Below are positions 1-5,448 of a stretch of 5,448 nt of DNA, piece by piece (positions within the stretch are counted from its first letter, which is position 1; the number at the start of each line of letters is the position of its first letter). This stretch comes from Chloracidobacterium sp. UBA7659. Its GTDB lineage: Bacteria > Acidobacteriota > Blastocatellia > Pyrinomonadales > Pyrinomonadaceae. The position numbers and the translations under genes are program-made. Under the pieces are notes generated by a model. The model did not search any database. It saw nothing but the letters and a program-made list of their open reading frames with translations, and was not told the origin of the DNA. The DNA is taken from contig DLHV01000104.1 in the NCBI GenBank assembly GCA_002483395.1, forward strand, positions 1 through 5,448. Reading direction: 5' to 3'.

Positions 1-58
1 TTTATCTGTGTCCATCTGTGGACAATATCTCTGCGTACTTTGCGGCCTCTGCGTTTAA
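1..58. repeat. CTGTG/CTCTGCG-type intergenic repeat
   Basis: The stretch is built from loosely repeated CTGTG and CTCTGCG/TTTGCGG words spaced about ten bases apart. It contains CTGTGTCCATCTGTGG at 6-21. Almost the same word, CTGTGTGCTCTGTGG, occurs at 4125-4139 in the other large gap, so the two gaps share one repeat family. Reading frame 1 stays open to a TAA at 76-78 but gives a low-complexity peptide, so I do not treat it as the end of a gene. The left edge may lie outside the window. Its function is unknown. Confidence 0.55.
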
Positions 59-81
59 TTTCCACCCCGCTCTGCTAAGAT
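54..81 (+). promoter_or_regulatory. putative fdhD promoter, leaderless layout
   Basis: TAAGAT at 76-81 fits a TANNNT -10 box and ends six bases before the GTG start at 88. A weak TTTAAT at 54-59 lies 16 bases further upstream as a possible -35. There is no purine-rich ribosome binding site between 76 and 88. Transcription would begin at or next to the start codon, so a leaderless mRNA is likely. This rests on motif and spacing only. Confidence 0.35.
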
Positions 82-87
82 TGATAC

Positions 88-975
88 GTGAAACCAGCTC
101 TAGCCTATTCCAAAACGGCCATTCGCCGGATCAAGTCCGGATCGGACACCGAACACCGCGCGGACGTGCTTGCTGTCGAAGAACCGCTTGAGATCCGCAT
201 CGGTAAGTATGAAGAAGGCAAACTTACACACAAACCCATTTCCATAACGATGCGCACGCCGGGAGACGATCTTGAACTCGCCGCCGGTTTTCTGTTTACT
301 GAAGGCATTATCCGAAGCCGCGAACAGATCGCGAAAATCCGCCACTGCGGCCCGGGCAGAAACACGACCGTTAGGGAGTGTGCAGATCGGCCACCGGCAT
401 GCGATCTTCAAAACACGATCGTTGTCACGCTTTCGCCCGGCGTCGATGTCGACATGAAACGGCTCGAACGTCATTTCTACACCTCGTCGAGTTGCGGCGT
501 CTGCGGGAAAACGGCAATCGAGGCACTGCACACAGGTGCAAAACGAATTAAAAATGCCGCCTTTCCAAAAATCGACACTGACTTTATTCAACGAATGCCC
601 GAAGCACTTCTCGCCAGGCAAACAACCTTTGAAAAAACAGGCGGCCTGCACGCGTCCGCATTGCTAAACAGCGAGGCTGAGATTGAGATCCTTCGCGAAG
701 ACGTTGGCCGGCACAACGCTCTCGACAAGGTTATCGGCGCGAAATTTCTGGCGGGTGAAATGCCGCTCGGCGGCAAAGTGTTGATGGTCAGCGGACGCGC
801 GAGTTTCGAGCTTGTACAAAAAGCGTTGATGGCCGGAATCCCGATATTGGCTGCGGTCGGCGCTCCGTCCAGCCTTGCCGTCGAGTTGGCCCGCGAATTC
901 GGGATGACGCTGATCGGTTTTGTCCGGGATGATAGATTCAACATCTACTGCGGCGGCGAGCGGATCAAGCCGTAG
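88..975 (+). CDS. fdhD: FdhD, formate dehydrogenase accessory sulfurtransferase
   Basis: FdhD (295 aa) is a cytoplasmic protein that passes sulfur from a cysteine desulfurase to the bis-MGD cofactor, which activates formate dehydrogenases and relatives. Visible marks are the VEEPLEIRI start of the domain (about 30-38), LAAGFLFTEGII (64-75), the cysteine motif SSCGVCGK with C136 and C139 (the CxxC used in sulfur transfer), GGLHASALL (185-193), EDVGRHNALDK (204-214) and the SGRASFELVQKA region (235-246). The GTG at 88 is the furthest possible start, because TGA lies in frame at 82-84. No Shine-Dalgarno is seen. Residues about 90-103, between RHCGP and LQNTIVV, look like extra sequence relative to E. 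coli FdhD, and they are encoded by a repeat that recurs at 983-1010. The next gene downstream is its probable client enzyme. Confidence 0.96.
   Translation: MKPALAYSKTAIRRIKSGSDTEHRADVLAVEEPLEIRIGKYEEGKLTHKPISITMRTPGDDLELAAGFLFTEGIIRSREQIAKIRHCGPGRNTTVRECADRPPACDLQNTIVVTLSPGVDVDMKRLERHFYTSSSCGVCGKTAIEALHTGAKRIKNAAFPKIDTDFIQRMPEALLARQTTFEKTGGLHASALLNSEAEIEILREDVGRHNALDKVIGAKFLAGEMPLGGKVLMVSGRASFELVQKALMAGIPILAAVGAPSSLAVELAREFGMTLIGFVRDDRFNIYCGGERIKP
355..382 (+). repeat. palindrome-family repeat half inside fdhD
   Basis: These 28 bases match 983-1010 at 26 of 28 positions, the differences being at 363 and 371. Here the segment is translated, in frame, as GRNTTVRECA (residues 90-99). At 983-1010 the same sequence is non-coding and forms the left part of a palindrome. 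The right half of that palindrome is absent here; only a short AGATCG/CGATCT pair (384-389, 402-407) follows. It looks like a degenerate or partial element accommodated in a variable loop of FdhD. Confidence 0.7.
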
Positions 976-982
976 CGGGAGA

Positions 983-1040
983 GGCAGAAATACGACCGGT
1001 AGGGAGTGTGTTAATGCTGCCGGAGACACACTCGCTACCG
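983..1040. repeat. intergenic palindromic repeat between fdhD and the oxidoreductase
   Basis: The arms CGGTAGGGAGTGTGT (997-1011) and ACACACTCGCTACCG (1026-1040) are complementary at 14 of 15 positions around a 14-base loop. The element begins eight bases after the fdhD stop and fills most of the 103-base gap. Its left portion is the 28-base repeat also present within fdhD. No T-run follows the stem, so it is not a standard intrinsic terminator; if transcribed it would form a hairpin in the fdhD-oxidoreductase spacer, possibly affecting mRNA stability or relative expression. Confidence 0.75.
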
Positions 1041-1078
1041 CTCATGTTTCCGCCTTCGGGCCTTTCAATAGCGTAGTC

Positions 1079-3436
1079 ATGAAAGACAGGCCTTCAGAAC
1101 TAAAAGTCACGCCGCCACCGAAGACCTCTGCCGGCATCCATGCCGCGTCCAACGCGTTGAAACACGTTTACGGCAAGATGGGCGTCATTCGAGGAACGCG
1201 TGGCCTGCTCAATCTCAATCAAAAAGGCGGCATCGACTGCCAATCCTGTGCTTGGCCCGACCCTGACGACCGCCGCACCGTCGCCGAATTTTGTGAGAAT
1301 GGGACAAAGGCTCTCGCCGACGAAGCTACAACAAAACGGATTGATCGCGAGTTTTTCGCTATATATTCGCTGGCGGACCTTGCCGCTAAGGACGATTTCT
1401 GGCTTAACGATCAGGGCCGTCTGACCGAGCCGGTCGTTCTTCGTGAAGGAGCTGAGCATTTCACGCCCGTTTCATGGAACGAAGCCTTTCGGATAATCGC
1501 AGCCGAACTTAACTCGTGTGATTCGCCGGACGAGGCCGTCTTTTACACATCCGGCCGCACGTCTAACGAGGCCGCGTTCCTCTACCAGCTTTTCGTACGG
1601 CAGTTCGGCACGAACAATCTGCCGGATTGCTCAAACATGTGCCACGAATCGACGAGCGTCGCGTTGACCGAATCGATCGGCCTCGGCAAAGCGACCATCC
1701 GGCTTGACGATTTTGAAAAGACCGGTCTTGTCATCGTCGTCGGCCAAAATCCGGGATCAAATGCGCCGAGAATGCTGACATCGCTTGCTGCGGCAAAAGC
1801 CAGCGGCGCGAAAATGATCGCGATCAACCCATTACCCGAGGTCGGCCTAATGAATTTCGTCGACCCGAATCCGCAGCACGGCAACCCATTTTCTCTTTTG
1901 GGATTTCGCCCGGCAAAGCTTGCCGATCTCCACCTGCCCGTCCGCATCGGCGGCGACATGGCCGTATTGAAAGGGATAATGAAGCTCATGCTCGAACGCG
2001 AGCGTGCTAATCCCGGCACGGTTTTCGATAACAAATTTATCGGTGAAAAGACCGAAGGTTATAAAGAATTTATCGAATCGCTCGACGCAACGGGTTGGGA
2101 CGACGTTATCTATTCGTCCGGCTTGGCAAAAGCTCAGATCGACGAAGCGACAGAGATGGTAGTTTCAGCACACTCAATCATAACCTGTTGGGCGATGGGC
2201 GTGACACAGCATATGGACGCGGTCGCGACCATACAAGACATAGTAAATCTGCATCTGCTTCGCGGGCAGATCGGAAAACCCGGAGCGGGACTTTGCCCGG
2301 TTCGCGGGCATTCGAACGTGCAGGGCGACCGTACGATGGGCATTTGGGAGAAGATGAATCCGGTGTTTCGCGCGAACCTCGAAAAGGAATTTGGCTTCAA
2401 GACGCCTGAAAAAGACGGCCTGAATACTGTCGAAACGATACAGGCGATGGCCAGCGGCCGGGCGAAGGTCTTCTTCGCGATGGGCGGAAACTTTCTCGCT
2501 GCTTCGCCCGATACGGATGTTGTTGCTGCCGGTTTGCGAAGATGTGATCTCACCGTTCAGGTCATCACAAAACTCAACCGGACCGCACTTTCACCGGGCA
2601 AAACATCGCTGATCCTGCCATGTCTCGGCCGCTCCGAGATCGACCGGAGCGGGGACACTCTTGTCCCCATGAGCCCGAAGGACGAACGGTTTTCCGTCGC
2701 AAGCGACGGTGAGGACAAGAGTGTCCTCGCTCCGCGCAAACAGTTCGTATCAACAGAAAGCACGATGCTCAACGTCCAGATGTCCAAAGGCATTTTCGAA
2801 CCGGCGTCCGAACACCTGCGGAGCGAAACGTGGATAGTTGCGCAACTGGCAAAAGCGACTCTCGGTGGAAACACGACAGTCGATTGGGACGCAATGGCGA
2901 CAAATTACGACAACATCCGCGATGCGATTTCACGCGTCGTGCCCGGCTGCGAAAACTATAACGAGCGGATTCGTGCTAAGGGCGGCTTCTACATGCCGAA
3001 CCCACCGCACGACGGAAAATTCACGACGCCGACCGGAAAAGCTCTCTTTAAGGCTCATGAATTGGAAACGCTCAAACTCGAAAAAAGCCGGCTGAAGATG
3101 ACCACGATCCGTTCGCACGACCAGTTCAACACGACGATCTATGGCTTCAAGGACCGGTATCGCGGCATCGATGGCAGCCGCCGCGTGATCTTCATGAATG
3201 AACGAAACATTGCCGATCTCAACCTAAAGGCCGGTCAAGCAGTCGACATTACCAGCCATTTCGACGACGGCGAACGCCATGCTGCCGGTTTTATTGTCGT
3301 GCCGTATACGATTCCGGTCGATTGCGCCGCAACCTATTTTCCCGAGGCCAATCCGCTCGTGCCGCTCGGCAGCGTCGCCCGCAGCAGCGGCACGCCGACC
3401 TCGAAATGCGTAATTATCTCGGTCAAACCTGCGTAA
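1079..3436 (+). CDS. FdhF/YdeP family molybdopterin oxidoreductase, alpha subunit
   Basis: This 785-aa protein is a bis-MGD enzyme closely resembling E. coli YdeP (759 aa) along its length. Landmarks are CQSCAWPDP (54-62) and FCENG (71-75) for a likely iron-sulfur cluster, FYTSGRTSNEAAFLYQ (155-170), DCSNMCHE (183-190), RMLTSL (231-236), GMGVTQ-like AMGVTQ (372-377), GKPGAGLCPVRGHSNVQGD (399-417) and the C-terminal TTIRSHDQFNTTIYG region. C188-H189 align with the Sec140-His141 pair of E. coli FDH-H, and R409 with its Arg333, so a formate-dehydrogenase-like active site is kept with Cys instead of Sec. The substrate is not known. ATG 1079 is chosen because the domain starts just after it; the frame is open further upstream, but only through the intergenic repeat and fdhD. 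No signal peptide is seen, so a cytoplasmic location is likely. About 30 residues (523-552) come from an inserted palindrome. It shares one base with mobA. Confidence 0.93.
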   Translation: MKDRPSELKVTPPPKTSAGIHAASNALKHVYGKMGVIRGTRGLLNLNQKGGIDCQSCAWPDPDDRRTVAEFCENGTKALADEATTKRIDREFFAIYSLADLAAKDDFWLNDQGRLTEPVVLREGAEHFTPVSWNEAFRIIAAELNSCDSPDEAVFYTSGRTSNEAAFLYQLFVRQFGTNNLPDCSNMCHESTSVALTESIGLGKATIRLDDFEKTGLVIVVGQNPGSNAPRMLTSLAAAKASGAKMIAINPLPEVGLMNFVDPNPQHGNPFSLLGFRPAKLADLHLPVRIGGDMAVLKGIMKLMLERERANPGTVFDNKFIGEKTEGYKEFIESLDATGWDDVIYSSGLAKAQIDEATEMVVSAHSIITCWAMGVTQHMDAVATIQDIVNLHLLRGQIGKPGAGLCPVRGHSNVQGDRTMGIWEKMNPVFRANLEKEFGFKTPEKDGLNTVETIQAMASGRAKVFFAMGGNFLAASPDTDVVAAGLRRCDLTVQVITKLNRTALSPGKTSLILPCLGRSEIDRSGDTLVPMSPKDERFSVASDGEDKSVLAPRKQFVSTESTMLNVQMSKGIFEPASEHLRSETWIVAQLAKATLGGNTTVDWDAMATNYDNIRDAISRVVPGCENYNERIRAKGGFYMPNPPHDGKFTTPTGKALFKAHELETLKLEKSRLKMTTIRSHDQFNTTIYGFKDRYRGIDGSRRVIFMNERNIADLNLKAGQAVDITSHFDDGERHAAGFIVVPYTIPVDCAATYFPEANPLVPLGSVARSSGTPTSKCVIISVKPA
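2646..2733. repeat. 88-bp palindromic element inserted in frame in the oxidoreductase gene
   Basis: The arms at 2646-2666 and 2713-2733 are 21 bases each and complementary at 20 positions, the remaining one (2652/2727) being a G-U wobble. Each arm contains GGACA and GTGTCC words. Between them lies a second perfect inverted repeat, CCGTCGC (2694-2700) and GCGACGG (2703-2709). The element is translated as roughly residues 523-552, between LGRSEID and VSTESTML. E. coli YdeP passes from LGRSEID to its VEDSM segment through only about ten residues, so this is an added segment that keeps the frame open. It is therefore an expressed selfish-type repeat rather than a disruption. Confidence 0.85.
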
Positions 3437-4059
3437 TGGACATCGATGCTTTCATTTTTATCGGCGGTAAGTCCAGCCGTTTTGGGAGCGACAAGGCGAA
3501 TTTTGTATTTGACGGTGTAACCCTGGCGGAACGAGCCTGGCGGACCGTAAACGATGCATTGAAACCGGCTAATATTTCCTTTATCGCCGGAAGCGCCGAT
3601 CAAGCCAAACAGTTTTCTGTGCTATCTTCCGACGTGCCGATGATCTTCGATATTTACCCGGATCGCGGTGCCATCGGTGCCTTGCACGCGGCATTGAACA
3701 ACGCGCGGTCGGAATGGATATTCGTGCTTGCCTGCGATTTCCCGTTCGTTTCCGCAGAACTGATCCGCCTGCTTGCAAAACGGCTGTCCGCCGGCCATGA
3801 TGCCGTCGTGCCGGTTTCTGCCAATGGCCGTTTACAGCCATTGTGCGCATTTTACCGCGTCGAAGCGTTTCTCGGATGGCTTGATGAACTCGTTAAAGGT
3901 CAAAACAAGCTGCCTTCACTAAAAGAGATCCTTCAGAGCAAGCGTGCCTGCTTGGTCGGCTTCGACGAGTTCTCTTTTCCTGCAAACTCCGTCGACCTCT
4001 TTCTGAATCTGAACACGCGGGCGGATCTTCGAAGAGCGGATAAAATGAGCAGGGATTAG
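3436..4059 (+). CDS. mobA: MobA, molybdenum cofactor guanylyltransferase
   Basis: MobA (207 aa) transfers GMP from GTP to Mo-molybdopterin, giving the MGD cofactor used by enzymes such as the one encoded upstream. The nucleotide-binding signature is IGGKSSRFGSDKA (9-21), a variant of the family's LAGGxSxRMGxDK. Further marks are DRGAIGALHAAL (76-87), the metal-binding CDFPF (D101), QPLCAFY (134-140) and the closing NLNTRADL (191-198). The length is typical. ATG 3436 overlaps the previous stop as TAATG, which indicates translational coupling; the frame is open further upstream, but only inside the preceding gene and without family similarity. No Shine-Dalgarno is visible. The first glycine-rich motif has I in place of the usual LA, a mild deviation. 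Membership of the nucleotidyltransferase superfamily is certain; assignment to MobA is strongly backed by the neighbours. Confidence 0.93.
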   Translation: MDIDAFIFIGGKSSRFGSDKANFVFDGVTLAERAWRTVNDALKPANISFIAGSADQAKQFSVLSSDVPMIFDIYPDRGAIGALHAALNNARSEWIFVLACDFPFVSAELIRLLAKRLSAGHDAVVPVSANGRLQPLCAFYRVEAFLGWLDELVKGQNKLPSLKEILQSKRACLVGFDEFSFPANSVDLFLNLNTRADLRRADKMSRD

Positions 4060-4140
4060 CCACAGAGAACACAGAGCCGAACTAACACCTGCCGAAAGCA
4101 CCGCGTTTCATTTTCGCTTGTCCCCTGTGTGCTCTGTGGC
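4059..4140. repeat. long inverted repeat between mobA and purF (CTCTGTGG family)
   Basis: Arms GCCACAGAGAACACAG (4059-4074) and CTGTGTGCTCTGTGGC (4125-4140) pair at 15 of 16 positions around a 50-base spacer. The left arm starts on the last base of the mobA stop codon. The right arm closely matches 6-21 at the start of the window. No U-rich tract follows the right arm, so an intrinsic terminator is not well supported, though the stem may still protect or end the mobA transcript. The spacer holds nothing else I can identify. Confidence 0.75.
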
Positions 4141-4143
4141 CAA

Positions 4144-4163
4144 TTGCTTTACAATGTAAGCAA
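4144..4163 (+). promoter_or_regulatory. putative purF promoter, leaderless layout, with palindrome
   Basis: TACAAT at 4150-4155 resembles a -10 box and ends seven bases before the ATG at 4163. An in-frame TAA at 4157-4159 and the lack of any purine-rich site argue against an upstream start or a normal ribosome binding site, so transcription may begin at the ATG itself. The box is embedded in a near-palindrome, TTGCTTTACA followed by ATGTAAGCAA, that could be an operator. No convincing -35 is seen. This is motif evidence only. Confidence 0.4.
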
Positions 4164-5448
4164 TGGATTTGGTATTAGACAAATTTCACGAAGAATGCGG
4201 CGTCTTCGGCATTTACGGGCACCCGGAGGCCTCGACTATCACGCAGCTCGGGCTTTTTGCATTGCAGCACCGCGGTCAGGAAGCGTGCGGCATTGTGTCG
4301 GCCGACGGTAGAGACCTGCACGAGTTTCGCTCTCAAGGGCTTGTGGCGGACGTTTTGAACGAAGATGTGCTTAGAAAGCTGACCGGTTCTAGCGCCATTG
4401 GCCATACACGATATTCCACCACCGGCCGCAACACGATCAAAGAGGTCCAGCCGTTCACGGTCACTTGTCAGCATGGCGACATCGCCGTCTGCCATAACGG
4501 AAATCTTCCGTTTGCCGAGGCCCGGCGGCGCGAGCTTGAAAAGGAAGGCGCGATATTTTCGTCCACATCCGACACGGAAACGCTCCTTCACGGCATCGCC
4601 CGGACAAAAGCGGCAAATGCGACGGAAGCGATCGAAAAAGTCCTCGGGGAAACAGAAGGAGCTTTCTCGCTCCTATTTCTCACTCCAGGATCAATGGTCG
4701 CCGTCCGCGATCCACGTGGCTTTCGCCCGCTTGTGTTGGGTAAGCTGAACGGGGCCTGGTGCATTGCTTCGGAAACCTGTGCGTTCGATCTGATCGACGC
4801 CGATTATACTCGCGAGGTCGAGCCCGGCGAGATGATCATCGTCGATGAGAATGGCCTGCGAACATCAAAGCCTTTCACGGAAAAGCCGCGCTCCGTCTGC
4901 ACCTTCGAACACGTCTATTTCTCGCGGCCAGATTCGACCATCTTTGGCCGCTCGGTCAACGAATCACGGCACAAAATGGGCAAGCGGCTCGCCGTCGAGC
5001 AGCCCTGCGACGCCGATATTGTCGTGCCCGTTCCCGATTCGGGCGTTTCGGCCGCCATCGGTTACGCAAGCGAATCCGGAATCAATTATCGCCAGGCGAT
5101 CATCCGCAACCACTATGTCGGCCGCACTTTTATAGAGCCGTCGCAGTCGATCCGCTCGTTCGGCGTGCGCCTGAAGCTCAACCCTATAAAGGACCTGATA
5201 AACGGCCGCCGCGTCGTGCTGGTCGACGATTCGATCGTCCGCGGCACGACATCGAAAAAAATCGTTGAAATGGTTCGTGACGCCGGCGCGACCGAAGTCC
5301 ACATGCGCATCTCGTGCCCGCCGACGATGCATTCGTGCTACTACGGCGTCGATACGCCTCGCGAAGCCGATCTTATCGCCGCCCGCCTCAGCGCCTCGCC
5401 GGCCAGGGGAGTCGTGGCCGGATTCAGCTCCCCTCCTGTCTTAGGAGG
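4163..5448 (+). CDS. purF: PurF, amidophosphoribosyltransferase (3' end outside window)
   Basis: PurF catalyses the first step of de novo purine synthesis, using glutamine and PRPP to make phosphoribosylamine. 428 complete codons are visible. Residues 1-11 are a short propeptide, and C12 in EECGVFG is the N-terminal nucleophile revealed by cleavage, as in Bacillus subtilis PurF. Other marks are LQHRGQE (34-40), GHTRYSTTG (80-88), CHNGNL (110-115), SSTSDTE (133-139), YFSRPDS (252-258) and the PRPP loop VVLVDDSIVRGTTS (351-364). C246 and C392 match the first two [4Fe-4S] cysteines of the Bacillus enzyme; the last two would lie beyond the window. In-frame TAA at 4157-4159 fixes ATG 4163 as the earliest start. 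From about residue 411 the sequence (ASPARGVVAG onward) no longer follows the usual EEIR-x-FIGADSL consensus and coincides with a palindromic repeat, so the C-terminus may be expanded or altered. Confidence 0.95.
   Translation, partial: MDLVLDKFHEECGVFGIYGHPEASTITQLGLFALQHRGQEACGIVSADGRDLHEFRSQGLVADVLNEDVLRKLTGSSAIGHTRYSTTGRNTIKEVQPFTVTCQHGDIAVCHNGNLPFAEARRRELEKEGAIFSSTSDTETLLHGIARTKAANATEAIEKVLGETEGAFSLLFLTPGSMVAVRDPRGFRPLVLGKLNGAWCIASETCAFDLIDADYTREVEPGEMIIVDENGLRTSKPFTEKPRSVCTFEHVYFSRPDSTIFGRSVNESRHKMGKRLAVEQPCDADIVVPVPDSGVSAAIGYASESGINYRQAIIRNHYVGRTFIEPSQSIRSFGVRLKLNPIKDLINGRRVVLVDDSIVRGTTSKKIVEMVRDAGATEVHMRISCPPTMHSCYYGVDTPREADLIAARLSASPARGVVAGFSSPPVLG
5406..5448. repeat. palindromic repeat starting in the purF C-terminal coding region (truncated by window)
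   Basis: CCTCCT (5432-5437) and AGGAGG (5443-5448) pair around a five-base loop, and the left arm can extend outward through CTCC (5428-5431), so the palindrome probably continues past the window. GGGGAG (5406-5411) can also pair with CTCCCC (5428-5433), giving an alternative stem. The element is translated in the purF frame as about residues 415-429, exactly where the PurF consensus is lost. Its right boundary and the effect on the protein cannot be seen. Confidence 0.6.

Noticed and set aside
1..78. Open frame at the left edge ending in TAA at 76-78 as the tail of an upstream gene
   Set aside because: It consists of the CTGTG/CTCTGCG repeat, with low-complexity translation and no protein family character.
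100..651. Long antisense open frame opposite fdhD, and similar ones at 1582-2034 and 4175-4591
   Set aside because: The sense strand carries clear conserved enzymes in each place; the antisense translations show no recognisable motif and follow from codon bias.
920..1078. Extension of the oxidoreductase reading frame upstream of ATG 1079, from a TTG at 920
   Set aside because: It would overlap the end of fdhD and translate the intergenic palindrome; the recognised domain begins after 1079 and the full family length is already reached.
1638..1645. Possible selenocysteine site in the oxidoreductase
   Set aside because: The position aligned with Sec140 is a plain TGC cysteine (1640-1642), and no in-frame TGA occurs in the gene.
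4059..4140. Intrinsic terminator after mobA
   Set aside because: The stem is strong but has a 50-base loop and no following T-run, so I list it only as an inverted repeat.
5443..5448. AGGAGG as a Shine-Dalgarno for a gene beyond the window
   Set aside because: It is the right arm of a hairpin inside the still-open purF frame, and other starts in this window do not use such sites.

Overview
The window holds a compact molybdenum-cofactor locus followed by a purine biosynthesis gene, all on the + strand. Genes are close-packed, GC is moderate to fairly high, start sites lack clear Shine-Dalgarno sequences, and short palindromic repeats sit both between and inside genes. Together with the protein character, this suggests an environmental bacterium, perhaps an acidobacterium of the Blastocatellia type. 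That placement is an inference from style, not a proven assignment.

Layout: 1-87 is a CTGTG/CTCTGCG-type repeat followed by a promoter-like TAAGAT just ahead of a GTG start. 88-975 is fdhD, the sulfurtransferase that activates formate-dehydrogenase-type molybdoenzymes. 976-1078 is a short gap filled mainly by a palindromic repeat. 1079-3436 is a FdhF/YdeP-family bis-MGD oxidoreductase. 3436-4059 is mobA, which adds GMP to molybdopterin and starts on the stop codon of the preceding gene (TAATG). 4060-4162 is a gap with a long inverted repeat and a promoter-like palindrome. 4163 to the end of the window is purF (glutamine PRPP amidotransferase), cut off by the window edge.

The first three genes form one functional set: MobA makes the bis-MGD cofactor, FdhD supplies sulfur to it, and the YdeP-like protein is the likely client. 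That client keeps the Cys-His pair and the Arg found in the formate dehydrogenase active site (C188, H189, R409), but its true substrate is unknown. purF is probably a separate transcription unit.

The most unusual aspect is that palindromic repeats have entered conserved enzyme genes without breaking the reading frame. The oxidoreductase carries an 88-bp element with 21-bp arms, adding about 30 residues where the E. coli YdeP sequence has none. fdhD carries a 28-bp segment that recurs at 26/28 identity just after its own stop codon. The last visible part of purF departs from the family consensus exactly where another palindrome begins. This resembles in principle the Rickettsia palindromic elements, which insert in frame in protein genes.
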